Assembly (NCBI GenBank): GCA_030849805.1
Contig: JASANZ010001952.1
Span: 1-26,960 of the forward strand
Direction: 5' to 3'
From: Sergeia podlipaevii
Lineage: Eukaryota; Euglenozoa; Kinetoplastea; Trypanosomatida; Trypanosomatidae
DNA: 26,960 bases
The position numbers were made by a program, and so were the translations under genes. How positions within the stretch are numbered: position 1 is the stretch's first letter; every line of letters starts with the position of its first letter. Below the pieces are notes generated by a model that did no database searches, was not told the DNA's origin, and was given only the letters and a program-made list of their open reading frames with translations. Below, one piece after another: positions 9,132 to 21,100 of this stretch.

Positions 9132-12100
9132 CTACTCCACATAAATGTAGTGACCAACCGCACCATTTGCCGGAAAGGCCTCCTCGTGCCATTCAGTCTC
9201 CCCTGCATCCTCGGCGGCAGAAAGTGTGTTTGCTGTGGTACCGTCGATGACAGTAGAACCACACGTGCGGATGACCTCGAAGAGATCTGCCTTGGTGTAG
9301 CTCGGACGGTAATGGGGAGAGTAAAGCCCTTCAAACATCACACACACGCGCAGGCTGGCAACAAGGTGATGATCGGTGTGAAGCGCATCTAACACATCTG
9401 GCACGAGAGCATCATGCGGCGCGCATGGATTGGAAAAGCAGAGAAGTGGCACGGGGATGTCAGTAATTTTGTAGGAAAGATCCTTCACTGCAGGCATAGT
9501 GCTTGACGTCGAGATGCTGTGTGGGGCTACTGTAGTGGCCGTCGTAGCCCCTTCAGTGCGACGGCGACGTGACGACTGAGGCACTGCAGACTCTGTGAAG
9601 GGTCCTTCCGTCACAAACGTGGCAGACGCCTCCTCCCCCGCCGCCACCACGCCCTCCGTTGCGTTCTCTCCCTCAACCGCCACACTTGCCGCACAGCTTG
9701 CATGTAGCCGCCCAGATTGTCCGCCGCCGCCTGGAAGAGACAAAGAAGGTTGTGTGCCGAATCGTGAGCGCTGCATAAACGATTGATGTAGTTGAGTCTG
9801 TTGGTGCTGCTGCGAGGACGTCAACGACTGCATCTGAGCAGCTGCGGGGACACGCCAAAGAAAGTCGCACGGGTCTGTGCGCACCCTAGCAGGGACGTAC
9901 ACAGGCCGCATCATCATCGTCCCGGTCATGGAAGAACCTGGCTGTGCCGTTGTTGCTGCTGCAGCTTCATCCGTGGCCAGTTCTGCTTCGACTGGTGAGT
10001 CGATCGGCTCTAACATTGTCACACACTTTCGCAGTTGCTTCGAAGGTAAGGGGTTCAAGATCGTGCCGGCGAGCACTGTGGATGCCGACTCTCTCGCTGC
10101 TGCCTGCGGCTGCTGTGATAGCGCGTTGGAAAACAAGTGAAAATGAGAAAAGCGCACCTCCACCGGTGCTACACGCGCTGCGACGACCACGTCGTCTGGG
10201 GTGCCTTGCTTGCCATCCCTGAAGTCGCACAAGGCCTGAGGCTGCGCATGAAATTGCTCCCCGCGCCAGTGCGTGAGGCGCTTCACAGTGCGGCGCAGCT
10301 GTGGTGAAAGAGAGGCCCCGGTGAGAAGCACATCTGTAGGGGTCAGCAAGCGCCGCAGCGTCACCACTAAGAGCACCTGCTCCATGTCCTTTTCCGTACT
10401 GCCCTTCCTGGGTTGGGAAGCATCTGTCGCGCCGTGCTCCTGCACAGGAAATAACACACGTTGCTTCGCCCTGAGCGCGCTCGCGACAAGGTGCATGGTT
10501 AGTTTTGGGTACTTCAGGCACGGCAGCCACAGAGACGGCGGTGCAGGAAAGTAAGGGAGACTCGGGGGCCGGTCCAACAGTGTCCAACAGGTGGCGAGCA
10601 GCTGCCGAATCACAGCACCTTCCACGCGCTGCCTGTGATGATGAGAGGAGTTATGGTGGCCGCTCGACTCGCCTTCTTCACCACTACCGTCACTGTTCAC
10701 GTGCTGCTGCTGCTGCGCCTCCAGAAGATCCGCATAGAAGAGTGTGAGATGCTCCTTTTGTAGATTCCACGCCACCAATTTGGAGTCCGCGCTCAGCCCG
10801 CCACAACGCTGAGAGAACATTGACTCCTCTCCTGACCTTGATGATGAAGGAGCCACGGTGTGTCTCCGTATTGCGACGGATGATGACAGCGGGGATGTCG
10901 GCGATGAAAGAACAGTTGACTCTTTTCGCGACGGTGCTTTACCCTCAAGATTTCTGCCCACTACACTTTCCCTCCCCGATGCAAAGTGCTTAGCGCCTCT
11001 CTCCTCAGGGGCCAGTGCATCACTCAGCATCTGTGTCGCGGATTCCAAGAAGTCGCGCATCTCCACCATAGCCTCGACTGTCCCGTCAGCGTCGCTCTCC
11101 TTCTCCACCATCGCCGGTGTCTCCTCATCTGCGTCCCCCTCAGCGATCACCGCACCATCCGAAAAGAAGCACTGCGGTCCGACAAGGAAAAAGAGTCGGT
11201 GCAGGTGCAGTCGCACGCGTTCGCGGTGTGCGCGCAATGCGTCCGCATCGCCGCACAGCTCAGCGAGGTCTGACGCGTGTCTTGACACCTCTTCTATAAA
11301 TTCCGGTGCGCTGGTATCGCCGTCGAGCAGCAGGGGAGCCACAGCTAGCCCGTGCGACGCAGGGCCCTCCAGCTGGCCGCAGCTGACAATACCAGAAAGT
11401 GAAGGGGCGACGATGGTACGGTCGGCGATCCAGCGTAGAGCGTGACGGCTCTCCGAGTTGAGTCCGGAGCCGATAAAAACTTGGTACGCCAGCTTCTGAA
11501 AGATAGAAAAGATCACCTTTGCCAAATAGGTCCCAATGGCGTCTATGGCCGTCTCTGCCTGTGCAGCCGAGGGAGAGCCTGCTGCTATCGTCAAGGACTC
11601 CAGTGCGTTTTCATGCAAGAAGTGTTTCGTAGTACCCATCAAGATTGAAGGATTAGCCGCCACGCCGCTTGCCCCTGCCGCCATCTGTTGCTGCACCTGC
11701 CATGCGATGCGTTGTTTGCGATAGTGGTGGTACGCCTGTAGCGCACGAGAGACACCACAACTACTGCTCCCATGATTTCCTCCCCCCACCGCCCCTGCTG
11801 CGGCTGCTGCGTCCCCAGCGCCAAATGAGGTACTGCAGCTAAACCTGCGCATCAATGATGATGTATTTATCGCTTCCTTCATAGTCATAACATCAGCGCT
11901 TGCCCCGCCAGCAACACCGCCTACCGTGACTTTCCTCAGCTGCTTCCGAGCTTTTAGTAGTTGTTGTGCCTCCTTCGTGGCCTCGTTCATCGCCGCCTCA
12001 TGGGTGAGGACCCAGTTCCTCGCCATGTGGAGCACCATCATCAGCCGTTCATCATCCGTTGTATCTCGGGGCCGGTACTCGGTGCAGGCGTGTCGGCGCA

Positions 12101-15100
12101 TGTGTGTGCTATGCCATTCTTCTGCTACCATCCGCTGCCGCTCCGTCATGCCAACGTGCACAACGAGCAACTCCCGTCCTACTAGCACCGACATGTCCCA
12201 CAAGGCGTCGCTCACCAACTCCTTCTTGCGCTTACGGGTGTTTACTAAAGAGTCTTCGTCACCAGCAAACGCATCCGGTGCACTTTCCTTGACGACTTTC
12301 TCCGGTCTCTTAATTAAGTCTGCCACTGCGTTAGAAGTCCATAGGTGCAGAATCTGTCGCTTCGGAGAAGCAAGATCACGCACCAGATAAAGGCAGCGGC
12401 CATACATGAGGGCTGAGCGAGCCTTGACGTCGCCCCACAGAGCACTGTGTACCCCATGCGTAAGGATAAGTGTCAAGCAGACAGGCACTCGCGAAGTGCC
12501 GGGTCCACTGCCGGATGCCACACCGGCCAGTCGTCCTCCTGCATAAACTGCGAGCAGCCTCTGTAAAGCCTCCAATATTCTTGATACCTCTGCCGCTGCT
12601 GCCTCAGCCTCTGCGACACCGCTGCCATAGTGCTTGGGGCGAATATACAAGGCGATCCAGTGCCCGTGCATGTTCGCAGGGCGTTGGTAGAACGAGCGCA
12701 GGATCTCACCAATGCGATGCTGACCAGCCCCCTTCTCATCCTCCACCGCGTACCAGTGAAAAGCCCACTGATTCAGCGTTGCCTGCTGCCGCACATGCTT
12801 CAGTGTGGCATCAGGAAAATCAGATAAAATACACGATGGTACACAGTACATCACGCACTTCTCCAGCAGAACATCGTACGAGTGCACCTTCGGAATGGTC
12901 GTATTGTGGGTGTCATCACCCTCATCGCCTACAGCGGTGATGCGTGCATCTTCGCTGACGCACACAGATGCGTTGGCCATGCCGCTACTCTGGCTTTGCA
13001 AAAAGGGGTTGCTTACACTCGACCGATGCTGATGGCGCTCTCTCAGGTCTGCAGCTAAGCCCTCAGCAGCTGCAGCGCTCGCGCCTTTCTTGACAGCTGC
13101 CCTCCCGTTAGACGCGGGACTGCGACTTGTCGAACTCGGGGTTTTGGGTCCCGGCACCACCTCCACCACCGACTTGCTGTCCTTCACTGAAGCAAAGAAG
13201 CTGGAGTAAATTCGACAGGAAATGTGGTCCACGGTCTCCAAATTCAGCTCGGCAAGCGCACGAAACAAGTTGGTGACGCTGGAGACACTTTCGGTAAATC
13301 CCATCCCATTGTCCGCGGTAGGCACAGCGTTTTGCTGTTGCTGTTGCTGCTGTGGTTGTGGTTGTGGTTGAGGTTGCTGCTGAGCAGAGGGCCTCCATGA
13401 TGATCCGCTCCCTACAGAGTTACCCGCGCTGATCGTCTCAGGCCCAACTTCGTTACTAGGGCTACTGACGCTGCACTCGCCGTTGCCATCTATACTATGT
13501 GCGAGCCGCCTCAGCAATCCATCACCAGAGGACCTGTACAGATCAAGAATGAACTGTTTGCAAGCCCTGTCTTGCTCTGCCGTATCAGCATTGACCTGAT
13601 CGCTGAAAGCGCCATTCGCATCATCCTCACAGTTGCTTAGCATTGGACCGTCAGTAAAGCTGCCTGTCCGCTGCCACCTGCTTCTGAAGAGTCCTGCTTG
13701 CTTAGTTCGTGTTTCTCTCATCTCCTCTGGGTCTAACTCTGTTGTTGCTTCTAGGTTGCATGTAAGCTCGGGCAAAGATACTCCCTGCGACTCCCTTTTG
13801 TGTCCTCTTTTGCGCCGCTGCAGCTTTGGTCTGCCAGCCAGAAGCGTCAGAAGCACCTCGAACTGCGCCTCAGTAAGGAACTCAACGTATCGCGAGAAGA
13901 GCACCCCCCTTTGCGGCTTGATCTCCTCCTCCGCCTCGAGCACCGCGGCAGTGAAGAACATAAGTGCGAGAGTACCCCTCAGTCGGTGTGGCCATCCACA
14001 CGCAAAACAGCGCACCGCCGTCTCTAAAAAGTTCGTCAAGGCATAAAAAAAGCGCTGTGGTTTCGCCAAGTCATCTAAGCGTTGTGGGGACAGCCGGGAC
14101 ACGTACTCTGGAGCCAATGTGGTTAAGTTGTTAACTAACACATCCAGCACGCGATCGTCCCACGGACGACCAAGTTTCTCTGCTTCAATCACCCGCAGTG
14201 CATCCGCGGCGCGATTAAGCGCAGGTGCAAGCATGGACCACCCCTCCTGCTGCTGTCGGTTCAGTGCCTGCAGATACACGCTGTGTTGAATCAGCTGACT
14301 ATCGTGCGCGTCCACTTCAGCAAGAACCACCTCTAGCGCATCGAGGTCAGCGTCGCCATCATGGGCGATGTGATCAAGACCAAGACTTAGCAGGTCGCAC
14401 GCACGCGAGTACGCTTTCCTGAAGTCGCGCATCTCGTGATAGAGAAGGACCCGCTTGGTGTGCACCTCCTCAAGGACGTTCTTGCCAGAAGCGGGGAGAC
14501 GCGCCAGATAAGCGTTGTAGCGAGCGCTGCGGACAATGGGCTTGTGTAGGTTCGTCACTTGCAGCCATTGACTAATGACGGTGGTCTCGCTGGCAGGCAA
14601 AGTGGTGGCGGAGGTGGCGATGATGAAGAACTGCGCATGAACCTCCACTTCGTGACCAAAGAAAAAAAAGGGGACACGCGCCGTTGTTTTGCCCTCCACC
14701 CGCAAAGCGTTCAACTTCGGACGCAGTGGGGCAAGCGTGCGGAGAAGATCCAACACCGCCTCCCCATACACGTCGCGCAGAAGCACTCCTTCGCCATCGC
14801 GCATCGCCTGTAGCAGCTGTTCTTGTAGAGCCGGGTCATACGCCGAAATCGCTGTACACCCCCTGCACTCGTACTGCAGGTACTCAATGAGAAGTCGCTC
14901 ATACACTTCACAGACACCGCCAAATATTGGCCAGTGCCGCCACAAGAAGCGCTGCTGAAGCGCGAGAAGGGCAAGGCGATGAGGTTGCGGTAAAGAGGGA
15001 GGGACAAAGATGTCAACGAGTTTACCGTGCCCGGTCAGCAGCAATGGCTGCGCGCAGTCGCTGAGCGAAGGACTGGTGGGGATACTATAGCTGGCCAAGA

Positions 15101-18100
15101 TTGTCTGTAGCTCCTTGTAAAGTTCTGCCCAGTCCTCATGCATCGCAAGCAGAGAGTAGTAAGCGGCAAGAAGCAAAATATCGCCCTCTGCGCACACAGC
15201 GTACCTCATTTTTTTCTCTTCCTCGTCCTTCTTGATGAAACCAACAAAGCGATCGACCATCCCCACGTAGCGCATCAAGCGCTGTTCCTTCTTGGCAATA
15301 AGACTCTGCGTGCCCAGAAGAAGCTCACACTTGCTCTCAAGGTCGCTCATTTCCAGCCGCGTCGCCGTCGCCGCCTCCTTGGCACTCTGCGCCTTACTGT
15401 GCAACTCACTCAAGTTAGTTCTCTGTAGCTCAAAAGCGGCTTTGCTCTCGGCCAGCGCCGCAGCCATGGGTTCTACCTCCCGAATGTTCACCCGAGCGTT
15501 CTCCGCGTAGGCAGCTGCGTAGTCCGCGATGGCTTGTGCGTAAGGAAGAGCACTACCATATCGCACCTCGCCCAGGTCCTGCTTCATAGCCAGCAGGGCA
15601 TCTAGTTCTCCTTCAGGCAGGTCAGCGGCAGAACGCGGGGGCACACGGGAGGTGACCCCCTCCACAAACTCTGGCGCGCATATGTACTTCTGTCCAATGC
15701 TCCAAAGCTCACTAGGGCTAGTGGTGTGCTTGGGGAATTCCTCGCCCATCACCCGGTACGCCGCCTTGATGATCAGAAGACCCCTTTCTGGCAGCCGCAT
15801 CGACGACATTGCCCTGATAAAAGGCGGCTTGACACGCCTTAGACGCAGCGCAACGGATGCAAGAGCCTTGTCGGAGCGCGCCTGCACCTCGCGCAGTTCC
15901 TGGCCTTTCCTGATGAGGTTCTCTTCTTCCTTGTTCAGTGCGGCACTGGCCTCTTCGGCCTGCGCAAGCAGCATCACATTGGCATCCTCCTGTGCCTTGA
16001 GCGTCGTCTCCATATCCACCTTCTGCTGCTTCGCCGTCGCGAGAGTCTTCAAGGCGTTCTTCAGTTTGTTGGCGTCGTTCTGCATCTCGGCTGTGGCCAG
16101 GTCTCCACGTCGCGCGATGAGACATGTGGTGTACGCGTCATGATGCACCTTGGCAAACCGCATCGCGCGAAGCTGTTTGACACACCAAACAAAGTCAATG
16201 AGCTGCTCCGTTCGTGTGATCGGCTTGAGTTCTAGTATTGTGTTGAACATCTTCCTGATAACTCGCGCAAGGGCGTAGTCTCGAACAGGGGCCCGGAGCA
16301 CTAACTGATTCTCCTTGGCAGCCGCTTCAAGCACCTCGTCGGAGCCGTCCGCAACGTCTGCGACCGATGTGGCGTCTGGCTCCGTATCTGTCAAAATTGC
16401 CGAGATGAGCTCGCGGCGCAGTGTGCTGTCCACTGAAGTGGTGCTGTAAAGCGTAAGTTGCGACATGTGTTTAGTGGCCGGGTAGTCGTCTGCGAGTTGT
16501 CTGAAACTGACATCGCTGTCAACCTGCACCACAACACAGAGACAGCGGCGGATGCGGCGGCGCAGGTCAGCGTCATCCGTTAACGGTGATGGCCGTAGTG
16601 ACCGCTCGCGACTGATGGAAAAGTGAAACGTTGATGAATTTTGCGCCTGCTGCTGGCTCATGCTAATGCTTCCTCCAGCAGCGAGTACAGCTGACGCCTC
16701 CGCTGCACCCCCCTTCATGGAAGTGCCGCCACCACCACCACCGCTGCCGCCACCCACGCTCGACATGAGGATAGCACGTTCCTCCTGAGTGAAGAGGCCT
16801 GAGATGTCGCCAACACTGATGATCGCATCGATGACGCGCATCACACCTGGAATGGTGACCACCTCATGTGAAAGGTAGGCAGTAACACGCGTGTCTGCCT
16901 GACACGCAAACATGATCGTTGCACGCAGCTCCGTCTTAAAGGTCTCAAAGCAGAACTCGCTGGCATTGACCACGCTACTATTGCTGCTACCGTTGACGGC
17001 CGCGCAGTCGCGGCGTCGAGCGTAAAAAAGAGCGACTGGCATCTTGGTGGCACTACAGGCGATTCGCAGCATGCGGTGGATGCCAAAGTCTGTCGGAGAA
17101 ATCAGCACCAAGTGGGCCTCTGGCGTTTGCATCACCTTGGAAAGAGCAATTGTATGCACCGAGAGCCAGGAGGTCTGGTACGTCTTTGTGGCTTCACGAG
17201 CGTGATACTGTTGCTGCCGTCGTGTGGGGTGCATCGCTGCAGCAGCGGCAGAACCCTGGCGGGAGCTGCCTTCACTATTGCCATTAGCAAAATAAGTCGT
17301 ACGTGTCGTGCCACCACCACCGCGCGCGCCCACAACCGGTGCAGGGCGACGTGATGTCGCGGGAGTCTGCCGACGTCCACTCGCAGTTACGCTCACACTG
17401 ACGCGCCTACTGCTGCTGGCACCACCTCCGCCAAGCGTACTGTTAGTGATAGAGTAGCTGCGAGTGTGCGAGAACGAGGAGTGAGTCAAAGGCCAGACAA
17501 CGCCAATGTTGGCACCTGAGTCAGGCAGGTAGGCTGGATACATCACCAGTACAGACTTACTAGTTGTCGTATCCAGTTTGGTAGATGTGGAGGCTGGTGC
17601 GATGCCGGTGTAAAGCGCATCAAGAGCTTCCTCACGCATATCATCACTGTTCAGCTCAAACTCTGAAATCCACTCATATATCGTCCGACGCTCCTGCGCC
17701 GTTGCGGTGATGACACGCCCACTACTAGCCCTGCTGCTTTCTTGCTTTCCTTCCACTAAGTTGGGCACCACCTCGCCCCTAAAGCTGCTGCGCATAATGC
17801 GCTCCGCCGCTGTCATGAGGATGTCCATAAACGGGCGTACCTTGCTCTGTGTGAGGGGGTCCTTCCGAAGCAAGCCTCCGTACAGCTCCACAAGTGCGCT
17901 GTACGTTCCAGTCGCTACCTGCACGTCGCTGGCATTGCTGACAATCAGCTGCTTACACGTCTCACTCGCGCATAGAGCGTCACGGAACCTGCAAGGCAGG
18001 GACTGCTCTGCCTCGCGCACAAGAGACTCGGTTTCACCATCGGATTGCGCCAAAAGCAGAGGGAGAGAAGAGGCGCTACCTCCTTCCATCAAGCGCACAT

Positions 18101-21100
18101 AGGTCGCATGTGCCACTGCTATGAAGGACGCGCATTCCCGTGGAAGACCTTCCACACGACGACGAGCACAAGCTGCCTCAAACAACTGCCGAATGCCAGT
18201 GCCCAGCTCTGTACCGTCGAAGGTGGGGAGATGCACCTTTACAAATGCTCGCTGAGCTGTACCGCTATACCGAATATCCGACGAGGAGCCTAGGAACACA
18301 ACGTCCGTGGTGGGGATGTATCCCACCGTCGGTGCACTGATCGCGTTGAACTTCTCACAGAATGAGATGAGACGAGCAGCGAGGGGAAGGTCATCTTCGA
18401 CACGTGAAGAGAGATGAACATCGTCAATGCACACCACCAATTTGCGTCCCATAGAAGGCCCGTAGCAACCGCTGCTTCTGAAAAGTAGACGGTTTGCCAT
18501 GTCTTCCTGCACAAGGGTCGCGCTGAGCCCCTTGTTAGCACACACAAGCTGGCACACCCACCGTTCGCAGTGCCGCACAGAGTGCAGCACGGTGGAGCGG
18601 CCTGATCCTTGCTCACCGCACAGCAGTACATTCTGTCCGCAGTTCAGCAAGCACTCAATCGCCCGCACCGTGTTCTTACGTGACTGTAACTGAAAAATCT
18701 GCGCAAACGTGTGTAGATGGGGGTTGATATGATAGTAGCTCGACCAGTCAAGATCAAAGCCGCTGTTGCCACTGTTGTTGGCACCTTTACTCATTACCGC
18801 AAGTGCGCTGTTGCTGAAGTCAAGAGTTGATTGCGGTTGCTGGGATGGCTGTTGCACCAACGAGCGCCAACCAATAACCGTGCTCACAAGGGACAGCACT
18901 GTTTCCTCCGGCGAAGATTCACTGCTGCCGCCCTCATTCAACGGAGGAAGCACGCGATCTGACACGCCAAGATGCTCCATCTGATCTGTAAGTTGCTTTT
19001 CTGCGTCTAGGAGACCCTGCACGATTAAGCTGAGGCTCTCAGGCGGCAGCGAAAGCCCTATGCCCCAGATGACCGCAAATGTTGCACATTGCGCCGCGAA
19101 GAGAGGCGGTTCAAGGAGCTCGAAGCTCTCACCACTCCCCGGGTTAGTCTCCAAGTTGTAGCAATTGCTGCTGCTGTGAGCGTATGCGTACCACTTGCAA
19201 TACAAAGAGGAGCAGCGGTGGCACATGGAAAGAAACTCGGTGGCAATATCAGAGGAGGAAGAAAAGGATGAAGCTGAAAGGAGGTCAGCGAAGTTGAGCG
19301 TGATGTCGTCCTGATGCTTCTTAACAGACGTGAAGAGCGCTGGAAGAATAATCTCAAAGACAGCCGTGGCATATTTCGACTCAGGAGCGTTGCGAAGGCA
19401 ACTCCGCAGGAAGCGGCGCCAGTCATGTGGAGCAGAGAGACAGAATATGCCAAAGTCACAGGCAATACGCGGATTTACGGTGTGCATGTGCTGCGAGCTA
19501 ACAATGACGCGGGTGTCGGGCCCCATGATAAAGCTGCTCTGGGGCCCGGGAATGCGGCTAAACTCTGGCCATCCAATCCAAGGCATCTGTCCTGACACCG
19601 TGTCATCCTCCACCACGATAAAGTGCTTCTCGGTGACCATGTTCTCTTGTGCCATGATGGACACAAAACCTGGCCTCCTTGCGGAGCCATAAAAATCTTC
19701 CGCACACATGAGCGAGGGCGAAATCACCGTGTGGCGTGCAGACCCTATCCACTGCCGCCACAGCTTCGTCTTGCCAGAAAAAGCTGGGCCAGCAAGAAGC
19801 ACGTTGCTGTTACACTCCATCAAGCTCGCAAAGCGGGGTGCGACGTCGCTGGGGTGGATGCGTACCGCCTCACTGAGGCGGGAGGCAATGCCTTGAACAA
19901 ACGCAGCAGAGTCTTCATCAGACGACGGACACAGGGTGTGCTCCACATGCCAGCGCAGCAGTTGCTGGAGATGCACTCTCTCACGCAGTACAGAAAAAAA
20001 TACGCGGATGAAGGCGTCGCACAGCATCTCAATGCACGCGAAGAACTCACCGCTGACAACGTCACACGTAGAAACTTCAGAGGACTCGAAGCAGGAAACA
20101 ACGGGGCTGCGTATGCCACTGGTGCCATTGTGCTGATGATGTTTACCGCTGGTATAATAGCTAGGATGATGGTGAACCTTGGACGTCTTGAGGTTCGGCG
20201 TGCGCGTGTGTCTGGCGCAGTATCGAAGCACCGCAATAAGGTTGCGCTCGGTAAAGGTACATCGATCTGCCTCTTGAAACTGCAAATACATCACGCTAAA
20301 GCGCGCACTCGCCGCACCATGTGGATCGGTCATCCCGTGCGCGTCAAGATAGCCGCAGATCACCTCGGCGAAGTTCATGCGTGGAACATGCAGCGGACGG
20401 AACTCGAGAGACAAGCTGAGAGGTACTTCGCTAAAGAACCCCGTCGTTAGAACCGCATGAAAGCTTGAGCTGACATGTATACTGACAGAAGTACCATCAG
20501 GGCCAACAGGGAGCACAGCGGACGGGGACACTTCTTTTCGGCTGGCCAAGGCCTCCTTCACCTTACGCAGGCACTCTGCAAGTGACTCCTTTACGCTGAC
20601 CGGCAGATGCTCGCAGTCCTGAAGACAGAGTACCGCCCCAGAGGCAATAGCACCACGCAAAAACGGCCTGACGGCATCCATGGACATGTTAGGATAACAC
20701 TGCATTCGCATCAAAAACTCACCCAAGAAAAATGTGATGAAGTTGAGCATCTGGCCGCGGTCAGAATCGCCGCATAAGATGGGGGTCATGCGGCCTACGC
20801 TAATGAGTGTGAGCATAGAGAGCGTCTTGCCGAGTGTCACAGGCGTCAGCATAGGTGCGGTGTAGTTGCCAAGGAACTCAAACCCATAAGGGAGACTCAT
20901 GCCAAGCAGTCTCACCTCAATCGTTTCATCTGTCATCACAGTTTGCAGCATGGCGGTGGTGTCGAGGTCAGAAGGGGAGTTGATTCTATTCTCCTCGGCA
21001 TGAGACACTTCCCCGTAGGCGTGCTGCAGGTACAGGAGCGCTGCTGCTACAGTCGTTCGCCGTTCCGTACTAACCGCCGGCATTCGCACAATCCGGTTTA

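Noticed and set aside
9595..20450. Many long open frames on the + strand and in other minus frames across the dynein-like gene
   Set aside because: They are shadows of a GC-rich coding sequence: Ser/Arg/His/Cys-rich, no recognisable domains, and opposite to or overlapping a gene with clear domain structure.
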